DNA of 10,141 bases, taken from contig JAUIKB010000121.1 of the NCBI GenBank assembly GCA_030430975.1, positions 1 to 10,141 on the forward strand, read 5' to 3'. Of the stretch, positions 1-6,819 are shown piece after piece. The position numbers and the translations under genes are program-made. The DNA is from Polyangia bacterium (GTDB taxonomy: Bacteria; Myxococcota_A; Polyangia; Polyangiales; Polyangiaceae). Position 1 is the stretch's first letter; every line of letters starts with the position of its first letter. The notes under the pieces were generated by a model. The model saw only the letters and a program-made list of their open reading frames with translations. It did no database searches and was not told the DNA's origin.

Positions 1-824
1 CTCAGCCGCCCCCGGACGAGCGTCATCTTCCGCTCGACGTCGACCGTCACCCACTCACCTGACAGCGTCTCGGCCTCACGGTTACGAACGTCGCCGAAGT
101 CGTGCCTCAAGACGTCCGCAAACGCATCGATGCGCAGCGCGATCTGTTGCATGGGCACTCGCAAGCCGATGCCGACGGAATGCTGCATGCCAACCGTCGC
201 GCCCTCACGTGCACTGCAATCGCACGCGGACTCCACGCGTCGGTTCTCGGCATTCAAATCATCCCCCGGCACCAGCACATTGATGCCCGTCGACGACATG
301 AACGCGAAGTCGAGCGAGTTGCCGAGCGCCACGTCGTACTCCAAACCAAAGTACACACCGATCAGATCGCCGAACTCTTGGTCGACCCCCTCCGAGCGCA
401 GGTTCAGCTTCTGGCCGCCGGAGACACCCGCCAGCGGGCGCAGATTCCATTTGCGCGGCGCCAGCAGCTCGAGCGCGCCGTACGGCGTCCCCTGATCGTC
501 GACGGGGGTCGAGAAGTTGTCGATGCAACCGTCGCACTCGAAGAACCGCGTGCCGACGCCGCCTACCGGCAACGAGGCGCGCACCATCACCGTCAACCGA
601 TCCGGCCCGCGCGGCGCCTTGGCGGTCGGCGACGGCTTCGCGCCCTTGTCCTTGCCGACGGGCGCTGGCGGCGCCGGCTGCGGCAGCATCGCGGCGGATG
701 GCGCCGACGTATCAGGGACCGCGTCCCCGGACCTTCCAGCAACCTGAGCGCCGGCCGGAACCGACACGGCGACCGCAGCCGTAGACAGAGCAAGAGCAAC
801 CAAACCGAACTTTGTGTGTGACAT
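1..824 (-). CDS. Exported beta-barrel-like outer-membrane protein, 3' end outside window
   Basis: The frame stays open for 274 codons from ATG (824-822) to the window edge, so the C-terminus is missing. GGAG lies about 6 nt before the ATG. The protein starts with a Sec signal peptide: a short K-containing n-region, a hydrophobic stretch from about residue 7 to 22, and likely cleavage at AGA|Q (26/27). Residues 28-75 are a Pro/Ala/Lys linker. From about residue 76 there are alternating hydrophobic/polar stretches typical of beta strands, such as RLTVMVRASLPVGG, GVYFGLEYDVALG and VGIGLRVPMQQIALRIDAF. This fits an outer-membrane beta-barrel or a periplasmic beta-rich protein. A CxxC (C97/C100) and a later CxC (ACDCSA) could form disulfides. 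It is transcribed away from the thioredoxin lipoprotein gene, with about 480 bp between them. No family is recognised. The call rests on signal peptide and strand pattern only. Confidence 0.68.
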   Translation of the reverse strand, partial: MSHTKFGLVALALSTAAVAVSVPAGAQVAGRSGDAVPDTSAPSAAMLPQPAPPAPVGKDKGAKPSPTAKAPRGPDRLTVMVRASLPVGGVGTRFFECDGCIDNFSTPVDDQGTPYGALELLAPRKWNLRPLAGVSGGQKLNLRSEGVDQEFGDLIGVYFGLEYDVALGNSLDFAFMSSTGINVLVPGDDLNAENRRVESACDCSAREGATVGMQHSVGIGLRVPMQQIALRIDAFADVLRHDFGDVRNREAETLSGEWVTVDVERKMTLVRGRL

Positions 825-880
825 GCCGCTCCGTTCGAACGCGGCACTCGCCGGTTGCGCGGTTTCTCAACTTTCTGAAA

Positions 881-919
881 CGTGAACTGCGGGGGCGCGA
901 AAACCGGTTCACCGGACCT
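881..919 (+). repeat. 39-bp dyad repeat, copy 1
   Basis: This is the first of three near-identical copies. The outer arms are GTGAACTG (882-889) and CGGTTCAC (905-912). They differ from copies 2 and 3 by one arm base, turning a T-A pair into a T-G wobble. The internal half-site GTGAAC of the other copies is changed to GCGAAAAC here. It lies 57 bp upstream of the minus-strand start codon at 824. Beyond the 39 bp it shares a looser tail with copy 3 (ACC.GCG..GCC..., then CCGG). Confidence 0.85.
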
Positions 920-1125
920 CGAACACCTGCGATGCCACCCACTTCCGGTAGGGCGCTGCGACTCACTCACGAACAACAAACGCGCAACCAGCCCCGCGGC
1001 ACCCCCGAATGGCACCCGGCCGCTCCACGATCCTGCCGCGCTCGACACCCGCCGGATTTGGCGCACGCGCTTAGGTCTCGTCATCCACCTCGCACTGTTC
1101 GTCGCGTTGTTTCACTGGTGCGTCG

Positions 1126-1164
1126 CGTGAACTGCGGGGACGCGTGAACCAGTTCACCGGACGT
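1126..1164 (+). repeat. 39-bp dyad repeat, copy 2
   Basis: This copy matches copy 3 at 38 of 39 positions (GGACGT instead of GGACCT at the end). The perfect outer arms are GTGAACTG (1127-1134) and CAGTTCAC (1150-1157). A nested tight palindrome, GTGAAC-CA-GTTCAC, occupies 1144-1157. It lies 145 bp upstream of the thioredoxin lipoprotein ATG and in the same orientation relative to the plus-strand gene as copy 3. Confidence 0.9.
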
Positions 1165-1202
1165 TAAAAACCCCGCGCACAATCCCCCGAGTGTGGACGT
1201 TG

Positions 1203-1217
1203 ACTTGAACGTCAAGT
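1203..1217. promoter_or_regulatory. 15-bp palindrome, candidate operator
   Basis: ACTTGA-ACG-TCAAGT is a perfect 6+6 dyad with a 3-nt spacer. It is preceded by GTTG, so TTGACT (1200-1205) could serve as a -35 box overlapping the left arm. It sits about 92 bp upstream of the thioredoxin lipoprotein ATG. Dyads overlapping a -35/-10 spacer are the typical arrangement for MerR-type regulators, but no -10 is evident here and no regulator gene is adjacent. The operator role is inference. Confidence 0.35.
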
Positions 1218-1308
1218 GACAGGCCAGCACGTTCGGCCGCAAGTTCCGACTCCTGTACGCCCCAACAAGCCGTTTCACAACGCGCGACTCCGTGACACAT
1301 TGCGGTCG

Positions 1309-3267
1309 ATGCCCAAGGTACGGCAACTGACGCCCAGCGTTATCGCGCTACTCGCCCTGGCATGCGGCGGCACGCAACCGGCTCCGTCCCCGACCGCCGC
1401 GACGCCATCGACCTCGGCCGCCGCGCCCCCCGCGCCGACGTCAACGCTGGACGGCCTTTCGGGCGTCGACGTGCCACGCGTGCGGATTCAGATCGACGGC
1501 TACCCGTGGTTCGGCGCCGAGCGACCGCTGGTGCACTTGGTCGAGGTCACGTCGTTCGAAGCCTGGTGCGAGTTCTGCTTCAAGCAGCGCGAGATCGTGC
1601 CGCGGCTCGCCGCCCTTCATCCCGATGCGGTCCGCGTCGTCTCGCGCTTCAAAGCCAACAAACCCGTTGCCGGCAACATGCCGCAGGTCGGCATCTTTGC
1701 CGCGCGCGCGGCCCACGCCGTGTTCCACGCCCACGGCCCGGCCGCCTTCGCGAAGTACCGCTTGGCGCTCCTGAAGGAAGGCAGTGATCTCAATCTGAAG
1801 GCGCTCGTCCGCCATGCGCACGCGTTCGGGCCGGGCAGGGGCGACCAACCCAAGCAGCTCGACGCGGCCGATCCGCTGCTGTTCGCGACTAACCACCGCA
1901 TGGTCGTGCTGGGACAAAGAGCGTTCCCGATGGCGTTCATCAACGGTCGACCCGTGCCGGTCCACAAGGAGGCCGAAGCGGCGACGATCCTGCGCAAAGA
2001 GATCGATCTAGCGAAGCGCGCCGCCGCGCGAGGCTTCACGGGCAAGACGCTGTACGCCGCGCTGATGAACCGGGCAGGCGACACGCTGCCGGGCAAGCGC
2101 GTGCTCGACCGGTCGCTGGCGTATCGAATCCCCGTCGACGGTTCGCCGACGCTCGGCCCGGCGACGGCGCCGGTGACGATCGTTGCGTTCGTCGACTTCG
2201 AATGTCCGTTCTCGCGCACCGCCCAATTCGAACTCGCCGAGCTGCGCAAGAAGTACGGCGACAAGCTCCGCGTCGTGTACAAGCACCGACCACTCGCGTT
2301 TCATCGCCGCGCAAAGCCCGCCGCGCGCGTGGCGGCCGCCGTGTACCAGTTCGTCAGCGCCAAAGCGTTCTGGAAACTGCACCACACGCTGTTCGCTCAG
2401 CAGCACGCGCTGCGCGACACCGACCTGAAAAAGTATGGCACCGACGCCGGACTGAGCGAAGCTCAAGTCAGCAACGCCCTGACTCGAGACAATCCGCTGA
2501 TCGCGCGCGACTCAGCGCTCGCCGAGAAGTTCGGATCGCGGGGCACGCCGGCCTTCTTCATCAACGGACGGTTGATCACCGGAGCGCATCCGCTCGCCAC
2601 GTTCCAAGAACGAATCGACGCCGCACTGGCCGAAGTCGCTAAATTGCCGGGCGGCGGCACGCCTTATGAGCGTGTCCTCGCCAGCGCGTCCGTCGTACCG
2701 ATCTATACCCTGGACAAACCCGTCGCCGACCGCCCGAAACCGGGTCCGATCCCGCGCCAAGCCGCCCGTGGCTGGCCGGTGTGGGGCAAGGGTCCGCAGC
2801 TGCTGGCCATCGTGACGGGAGCCACGCCGAGTCGCTTCGACGGCATGCCGAGCGCCGTGCGAAAGCTCGCCAATGCCCACCCACAGCTCACCATCACCTG
2901 GCAGATCAGCGCCAACCCCGCATTCGACAACTCGATGGACGTCGCCGCGGCGGCCCGCGAGCTGTTGCGACAAAAGGGCAAGACCGCGTTCCTAACGTTC
3001 CTGGAGCGGATCGCCGAACACGCCGGTCCCCTCGACCGAGCGGCGATCGTCACGATAGCCGGCAAGGTACCCGGCGCCCGCAAAGCAGCGGTCGCATCTG
3101 CGCTGAAACGAGGCACCCATCGCACAGCGCTCGAACAAACCCGCACCACCCTGGCAACCGTCCGCGTGGCTCACGGAGCATCCGTCCACGAGCTGAACGG
3201 AGCGCGCCGTTACGGCAAGATCAACGTGTCCGAACTAGGCGCAGCCGTCGACGCTCGCGCGCGCTAA
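1309..3267 (+). CDS. Lipoprotein with three tandem thioredoxin-fold (DsbA-like) domains
   Basis: The protein has 652 aa. ATG 1309 is preferred over the in-frame GTG at 1216 because it puts a lipoprotein signal first (ALLALAC, C19), followed by a Pro/Thr/Ala linker to about residue 48. Domain 1 (about 60-225) has a CEFC redox motif (C87/C90) after a hydrophobic strand and a cis-Pro candidate at P207 (FPMAFINGR). Domain 2 (about 270-455) is the best DsbA/thioredoxin_4 match: VAFVDFECPFS with C299 but Ser302 in place of the second Cys, and the cis-Pro loop GTPAFFINGR (P414). Domain 3 (about 485-650) keeps the fold pattern (LLAIVTGATPSRF) but has no cysteine. The only cysteines are 19, 87, 90 and 299. 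The protein probably acts as a membrane-anchored periplasmic thiol:disulfide oxidoreductase, with domain 1 active, domain 2 monothiol (chaperone- or isomerase-like) and domain 3 structural. No ribosome-binding site is obvious. Confidence 0.85.
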   Translation: MPKVRQLTPSVIALLALACGGTQPAPSPTAATPSTSAAAPPAPTSTLDGLSGVDVPRVRIQIDGYPWFGAERPLVHLVEVTSFEAWCEFCFKQREIVPRLAALHPDAVRVVSRFKANKPVAGNMPQVGIFAARAAHAVFHAHGPAAFAKYRLALLKEGSDLNLKALVRHAHAFGPGRGDQPKQLDAADPLLFATNHRMVVLGQRAFPMAFINGRPVPVHKEAEAATILRKEIDLAKRAAARGFTGKTLYAALMNRAGDTLPGKRVLDRSLAYRIPVDGSPTLGPATAPVTIVAFVDFECPFSRTAQFELAELRKKYGDKLRVVYKHRPLAFHRRAKPAARVAAAVYQFVSAKAFWKLHHTLFAQQHALRDTDLKKYGTDAGLSEAQVSNALTRDNPLIARDSALAEKFGSRGTPAFFINGRLITGAHPLATFQERIDAALAEVAKLPGGGTPYERVLASASVVPIYTLDKPVADRPKPGPIPRQAARGWPVWGKGPQLLAIVTGATPSRFDGMPSAVRKLANAHPQLTITWQISANPAFDNSMDVAAAARELLRQKGKTAFLTFLERIAEHAGPLDRAAIVTIAGKVPGARKAAVASALKRGTHRTALEQTRTTLATVRVAHGASVHELNGARRYGKINVSELGAAVDARAR

Positions 3268-3317
3268 AGCGCATGGCGTTCGGCGGGCCGGCGTCATCAG
3301 TGAGCCATCTTCCTCTC

Positions 3318-3370
3318 GAAATCGATAAGCGGCGCATGATTTCTACATGAGCGGCGGCAAGCTCGCCGCC
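3318..3370. other. Two small inverted repeats in the gap after the thioredoxin gene
   Basis: GAAATC (3318-3323) pairs with GATTTC (3338-3343) across a 14-nt loop. GGCGGC (3353-3358) pairs with GCCGCC (3365-3370) across a 6-nt loop. Neither is followed by a T-run, so neither is a canonical intrinsic terminator. They could still mark the transcript end in the 133-bp gap. A 14-codon ORF (ATG 3347 to TAG 3391) also spans the second hairpin. Confidence 0.25.
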
Positions 3371-3388
3371 AGCTTCCGGAAAGTCGCG

Positions 3389-3394
3389 TAGTCT
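3389..3394 (+). promoter_or_regulatory. -10-like box TAGTCT close to a start codon
   Basis: TAGTCT ends 6 nt before ATG 3401. A similar TACNCT-type hexamer precedes the starts at 4263 (7 nt), 9154 minus (6 nt) and 8724 minus (12 nt). This suggests promoters giving leaderless or very short leader transcripts. No matching -35 box was found, so the call is weak. Confidence 0.25.
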
Positions 3395-3400
3395 GGCTTG

Positions 3401-4153
3401 ATGGGACGAGCACCGACAACACGCATCGCCTTGGGCCTTGGGGCGTGCGTCCTGCCCGGCGTCGTCGCCGCGCTCGGAGCGTGGTGGCGAGCAGACTTCG
3501 GCCTCGTGCTCGGCGTGGTGTGCGCGCTCGTCTTTAGCTGGCGATGGGTGAACGCCATGGGCCGCAAGGGGTTTTGGTTAGGAGCGCTCGTCGGCTGCAT
3601 CCTTGCCGCCGTGTTCGCGATGATGTGGGTTCCCGCCGTCCGCGTCACCACCGGTCTTTTTCCCACACTGCACTTGTCGACTGAGCGGCCGGACCTAAGC
3701 GCCACGTTCCGCTTCGCCGATGCAGAGCCCTTCGGGCCAGCGCACGTGGGACCGCCGACCCGTAGGAAGACAAGCCCCGACAACACCTACTATTACCGCT
3801 ACTACGTCGTGCAGCCGCTGAAAAAGAAGGGCTCCGATGGGTCCAGTCCCGTCCAGGCATGGGCGGTTTGCAAGTCGGATCAGGACAAGGAAACGCAAAC
3901 CCAACTCGCCAAGCAAGAGTGCGAGCCGCTCTTAGCAGCGCCTGATGCGTTCTGGACGGACGTCACCGGATCGATGTCGGAAGAGGTGACGGCCGCTCGC
4001 ACCGCGCTAGGACTGAAAGCCCGACCCGATGCGTGGGTCGCCCGGCGGGTCAAAAAGCACGACGTGAGTGCCGACCTGTTCATGCCGATCGTTACGATGC
4101 TCGTCTTCGGAGCCGGGTCCGTGATGCAGACGCGCAAACACAGCGCCACGTGA
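3401..4153 (+). CDS. Multi-pass membrane protein of unknown function
   Basis: The protein has 250 aa. I use ATG 3401 rather than the TTG just before it. Three N-terminal membrane segments lie at about 9-29, 33-50 and 57-79. A soluble domain covers about 80-224 with a Tyr-rich patch (YYYRYY, 130-135), a Lys run (KKK, 141-143) and two cysteines (C157, C174) that could pair. A final hydrophobic segment at about 226-242 (LFMPIVTMLVFGAG) precedes a basic tail. The even number of segments puts both termini on the same side. No family is recognised; the layout is like a small sensor or a subunit with an extramembrane domain. The stop codon TGA (4151-4153) lies inside repeat copy 3, so the last codons may have been set by insertion of the repeat. 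There is no clear ribosome-binding site, which fits a leaderless start. Confidence 0.7.
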   Translation: MGRAPTTRIALGLGACVLPGVVAALGAWWRADFGLVLGVVCALVFSWRWVNAMGRKGFWLGALVGCILAAVFAMMWVPAVRVTTGLFPTLHLSTERPDLSATFRFADAEPFGPAHVGPPTRRKTSPDNTYYYRYYVVQPLKKKGSDGSSPVQAWAVCKSDQDKETQTQLAKQECEPLLAAPDAFWTDVTGSMSEEVTAARTALGLKARPDAWVARRVKKHDVSADLFMPIVTMLVFGAGSVMQTRKHSAT

Positions 4154-4187
4154 ACTGCGGGGACGCGTGAACCAGTTCACCGGACCT
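4149..4187 (+). repeat. 39-bp dyad repeat, copy 3
   Basis: The outer arms GTGAACTG (4150-4157) and CAGTTCAC (4173-4180) are perfect, and the nested palindrome GTGAAC-CA-GTTCAC lies at 4167-4180. It starts inside the last sense codon of the preceding membrane protein gene and supplies its TGA. It lies 75 bp upstream of the arrestin-like ATG. Confidence 0.9.
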
Positions 4188-4249
4188 CAGAAACCGCGGG
4201 GCCATGTCTTGCCGGCGTGTCGGCGCCAGCCCTTGGCGGTCGACTGAGC

Positions 4250-4259
4250 TACGCTAAGG
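4250..4259 (+). promoter_or_regulatory. TACGCT -10-like box with overlapping AAGG
   Basis: TACGCT (4250-4255) runs straight into AAGG (4256-4259), which lies 3 nt before ATG 4263. The AAGG may be a weak, closely spaced ribosome-binding site that supports this start. The -10 reading is less certain because no -35 is visible. Confidence 0.3.
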
Positions 4260-4262
4260 TCG

Positions 4263-5174
4263 ATGCAGTCGTGCGAGCTCCAAGTCCATCTCGCAAAGAA
4301 CCATTTCAACGTCGGTGACCGTATCACCGGGCACGTCACCGTCGTCGCCGCAGAGACCGTCGTTTGTCGCGGGCTCAGCTTGGAGCTAGCGCGCTTTCTA
4401 CGGAATCACGACCCGCGCGATTCACCCGTCCGACATAGCGGTGGTGATGCAGTTGAACTGTACCGAGGTCCGTGGCAATCGGGAACGCACCACATTCCGT
4501 TTCAGCTCCCGACACCCGCCGTACCGAACTATCATGGCCGCCACGTAGATTTCGAGTGGTTAGCCATGGCATCCTCCGAGTTTCCCGGAGGGAACTCACG
4601 GACCATCGTCCCATTGAATGTGAGTTTCACCCCGACCGACCGCGACTGCATCGAGTACTCACCCAACCCACCTAACGATAATCGTCTAGCCGGAACCGCG
4701 CGCCGACTGTCGCTCGGCAGGTGGCGCCCGTCCACTCGCGGTGACAATATCGACATCCAAATCGATGTCGTCCGAACCCCGTCCGGCTATCGCGAGGCTG
4801 CACACGATGCGAGCGGGACCGCGTTGCGTTGCTTCGCGACGCCGCCCCGATCCGGCGAGGTCGCTGGAGTGACGTTCGATCTCACGATTCGAGAAGTGAC
4901 CACTCAACGTGTGGCGAGCGGCCGTGGTTCGGGTGCTCGACCGCTCCGGACCATCCTGTGGCGCCATCGGCACCGGCAGCCGCGAAACGGGGACGTGTAC
5001 AAGCACGACATACCCCTGCCCCTCCCGGCGCAGACGCCGTTCAGCGTTGAGCTCGATGCACATGGGCGCGGCGTCATCTGGGAGCTGGACGTTCGAGTCG
5101 TGCGCGTCGCTGGCCCCCCACTGGTGCGTCGCTGCACGATCGACGTGAAGCCGAAAGTGCAGCCCGAGGTGTAG
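4263..5174 (+). CDS. Arrestin-fold protein (arrestin_N / Spo0M-like)
   Basis: The protein has 303 aa with no signal peptide or membrane segment, so it is cytoplasmic. The N-half follows the arrestin_N layout: opening strand LAKNHFNVGDRITGHVTV (10-27), a strand with Leu-rich packing (GLSLELARF, 37-45), then the signature G-x-H-x-x-P-F-x-L-P (GTHHIPFQLP, 74-83) and VP plus a strand ending in aromatic/Ala residues (VDFEWLAMA, 95-103). The C-half (about 165-297) shows a second beta sandwich ending in HDIPLPLP and WELDVRVVRV. Eukaryotic arrestins, Vps26 and bacterial Spo0M share this fold and act as scaffolds binding partners through the concave sheets; none is an enzyme. Partner and role here are unknown. 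It is followed by a convergent gene. The fold call rests on pattern matching alone. Confidence 0.6.
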   Translation: MQSCELQVHLAKNHFNVGDRITGHVTVVAAETVVCRGLSLELARFLRNHDPRDSPVRHSGGDAVELYRGPWQSGTHHIPFQLPTPAVPNYHGRHVDFEWLAMASSEFPGGNSRTIVPLNVSFTPTDRDCIEYSPNPPNDNRLAGTARRLSLGRWRPSTRGDNIDIQIDVVRTPSGYREAAHDASGTALRCFATPPRSGEVAGVTFDLTIREVTTQRVASGRGSGARPLRTILWRHRHRQPRNGDVYKHDIPLPLPAQTPFSVELDAHGRGVIWELDVRVVRVAGPPLVRRCTIDVKPKVQPEV

Positions 5175-5225
5175 CTCACCGGAATCAGAGTCCCGAACTC
5201 CACCTGACAGACACCGGTAATGTCC

Positions 5226-5238
5226 GCCGCCCAGCGGC
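5226..5238. terminator. Small GC hairpin between convergent genes
   Basis: GCCGC-CCA-GCGGC forms a 5-bp stem in the 151-bp gap where the arrestin-like gene and the beta-helix gene converge. There is no T-run on either strand, so a terminator role is only suggested by position. Confidence 0.15.
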
Positions 5239-5325
5239 AGCGAGCCCACCCGGAGCTTGCGACGCGAACGGGGGGCATCGAGGGGAGCTTCGCGGCATTA
5301 GCCTGACTCCAATAACCGATGAGGC

Positions 5326-6819
5326 CTAGTAGCTCGTGATCTTGAGCTCGCAGCCGGTGTTGTTCGCGATCGTGTTACCCGTCCGCTCCGTCGAACCGTC
5401 GCCGTCGATGGTGGCCGCGACACCGCTGCAGGTATTGTTCGACACGGTGTTGTTCTGGGACGTCCAGCGGAAATACACGCCTGCATCGGAGTTGTTGTCG
5501 AACGTGTTGCCGCTAACGGTCGCGTCGTGGGCGCTCTGAAACGCCATGCCGCGCGTGTTGTTACGGAACGTATTGCCGGTGACCGTGGCGCCCGCAACTT
5601 GCCACAAGATGAGGCCCTTACGCTTGGTAACGTCCGGCTCCTGCGCGCCATTATTTTCTACAAGAGAATTTTCAAAAACAAACCCGGTCCCGGACGGGCC
5701 ATTGCTCTTGTCACTAGCATAGATGTTCCCTGTCGCCTTGAAACCGTGCACGTGATTGCCCGTGATCGTACAATTCGAGACCCGATTGTTGCGGGTAACT
5801 GCCGGTTCCGGCCCGCCAAAGTACCCGCCAGCCTCGTGGTTTCCGATCATGCGTGAGTCGCGGATCACGACGTTTTCAACCAAGCCATCCGGTCCATTGG
5901 CATAGGCGTCGGGCTCGCCGCAAAATCCAGACTTCGGCAGCGTCCCGTCCGTATTGCTCATCGTCGTGTCGATAATCTCGACGCCGCTCGCCGCTGTGAC
6001 CGCGATGCCGCATCGGCGGTTGTGGTCACTGGTCACGCCGCAGATCGTGATGTTCGTGGACCGATCGTCCTCCGTCCCAAACGCGCCAACGTAGATGCCG
6101 TCGCCCCAACACTCTTTGGTCGTCAGGTCAACGATACTGACGTTGTCGGCCTTGCCCAGGCTGATGCCCATGCCCCACTCGCCGGTCGTGCCGAGATGCT
6201 CGGAACGTTCGCCTTCGATCGTTCCGCCAGCGATGACGACGTTTTTCCGGTCCCGAACGGTGAGGATTCGGTAGCCCTCGCAATCGCTCGGCTTGCTCTT
6301 GATCGTCGCGTTGTCCGCGAGCAGCAGCGTCATGTCGTCTTTCAGGCTGATGACGGTGAGCCCACCGCACGCCGGTTCGACCAGGTACGTCCCGTCAGGA
6401 ACGTACACCGTGCCGCCAACGCTGACGGCAGCGATCGCGTCCTTGATCGCTTGAGTGTCGTCGGTCACGCCATCGCCCATCGCGCCGTACATCGTCACAT
6501 CGATCGCATCGACCGGTTTCGCCGGCATCGTGCACGCGCTCGATCCGCCGCTACCCGCGGAACCGCCGCTGCCCGCCGAACCTGCACTGCCACCGACGGA
6601 GCTGCCACCGACGGAGCTGCCACCGACGGAGCTGCCACCGACGGAGCTGCCTCCCGCCGAACTGCCGCCCGTCGAACTGCCGCCCGTCGAACTGCCACCT
6701 GAACCACTGACGCCACCGGAACCTTCGGTCCCAGACGACGAAGCCGACTCTTCGGAGCAAGCGGCGAGAGCAAGTAAAGGCAGCAGGGCAAGAACCGGCG
6801 GGGCAAATCGACAGCGCAT
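5326..6819 (-). CDS. Lipoprotein with right-handed beta-helix, pectate-lyase superfamily
   Basis: The protein has 497 aa. ATG 6819-6817 is chosen over an upstream in-frame ATG (6906) because it starts a canonical lipoprotein signal (LLALLPLLALAAC, C21, Ser at +2, suggesting the outer membrane). Residues 22-95 are a flexible Ser/Gly linker with GGSSV/GGSST repeats. Residues 106-125 carry the pectate_lyase_3 entry motif (IDVTMYGAMGDGVTDDTQAI) followed by GGTVYVPDGTYLV. From about 165 to the end, Asn-rich coils recur (VTGNTFRNN, VSGNTFDNN, VSNNTCSG, IANNTG), typical of parallel beta-helices with Asn ladders. Nine or more cysteines in the helix could form disulfides. Such proteins bind or cleave polysaccharides (pectin, alginate, exopolysaccharide); the substrate cannot be told. 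The likely location is the cell surface. It converges on the arrestin-like gene. The ribosome-binding site is weak. Confidence 0.87.
   Translation of the reverse strand: MRCRFAPPVLALLPLLALAACSEESASSSGTEGSGGVSGSGGSSTGGSSTGGSSAGGSSVGGSSVGGSSVGGSSVGGSAGSAGSGGSAGSGGSSACTMPAKPVDAIDVTMYGAMGDGVTDDTQAIKDAIAAVSVGGTVYVPDGTYLVEPACGGLTVISLKDDMTLLLADNATIKSKPSDCEGYRILTVRDRKNVVIAGGTIEGERSEHLGTTGEWGMGISLGKADNVSIVDLTTKECWGDGIYVGAFGTEDDRSTNITICGVTSDHNRRCGIAVTAASGVEIIDTTMSNTDGTLPKSGFCGEPDAYANGPDGLVENVVIRDSRMIGNHEAGGYFGGPEPAVTRNNRVSNCTITGNHVHGFKATGNIYASDKSNGPSGTGFVFENSLVENNGAQEPDVTKRKGLILWQVAGATVTGNTFRNNTRGMAFQSAHDATVSGNTFDNNSDAGVYFRWTSQNNTVSNNTCSGVAATIDGDGSTERTGNTIANNTGCELKITSY
6590..6709 (-). repeat. 15-bp coding minisatellite encoding a Ser/Gly linker
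   Basis: There are eight 15-bp units. Four are identical (CCACCGACGGAGCTG on the plus strand, 6590-6649), two more are identical to each other (6665-6694), and units 6650-6664 and 6695-6709 are diverged. Each encodes five residues of the GGSSV/T/A type in the beta-helix lipoprotein. Because the unit is a multiple of three, copy changes would alter only linker length. Confidence 0.92.

Larger units (their letters stand above)
825..1308. other. Intergenic region with two repeat copies and a palindrome; no convincing gene
   Basis: This stretch separates divergent genes, so it should hold promoters for both. It contains repeat copies at 881-919 and 1126-1164 and a 15-bp palindrome at 1203-1217. 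An open frame runs on the plus strand from a GTG inside the first repeat (882) to a TGA inside the second (1128-1130). Its last ~30 codons read as GC-rich coding-like sequence with a hydrophobic stretch (LGLVIHLALFVALFHW). There is no ATG and no ribosome-binding site, so I do not call a gene. No canonical -35/-10 pair could be assigned. Confidence 0.5.

Noticed and set aside
102..821. Long plus-strand open frame of 239 codons
   Set aside because: It is antisense to the exported beta-barrel-like gene, whose frame has a signal peptide and strand pattern. The plus-strand product is Arg-rich with no domain pattern, typical of an antisense frame in GC-rich DNA.
882..1130. 82-codon plus-strand frame running from repeat copy 1 to repeat copy 2
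   Set aside because: It has only a GTG start inside a repeat and no ribosome-binding site. The hydrophobic C-terminal stretch is suggestive but not enough to call a gene.
1216..1308. Upstream GTG start for the thioredoxin lipoprotein
   Set aside because: It would add 31 residues ahead of a clear lipoprotein signal and begins inside the 15-bp palindrome. ATG 1309 places the signal peptide at the N-terminus.
3351..3370. GGCGGC/GCCGCC hairpin as a rho-independent terminator
   Set aside because: No T-run follows on either strand and the stem is only 6 bp; kept only as a dyad.
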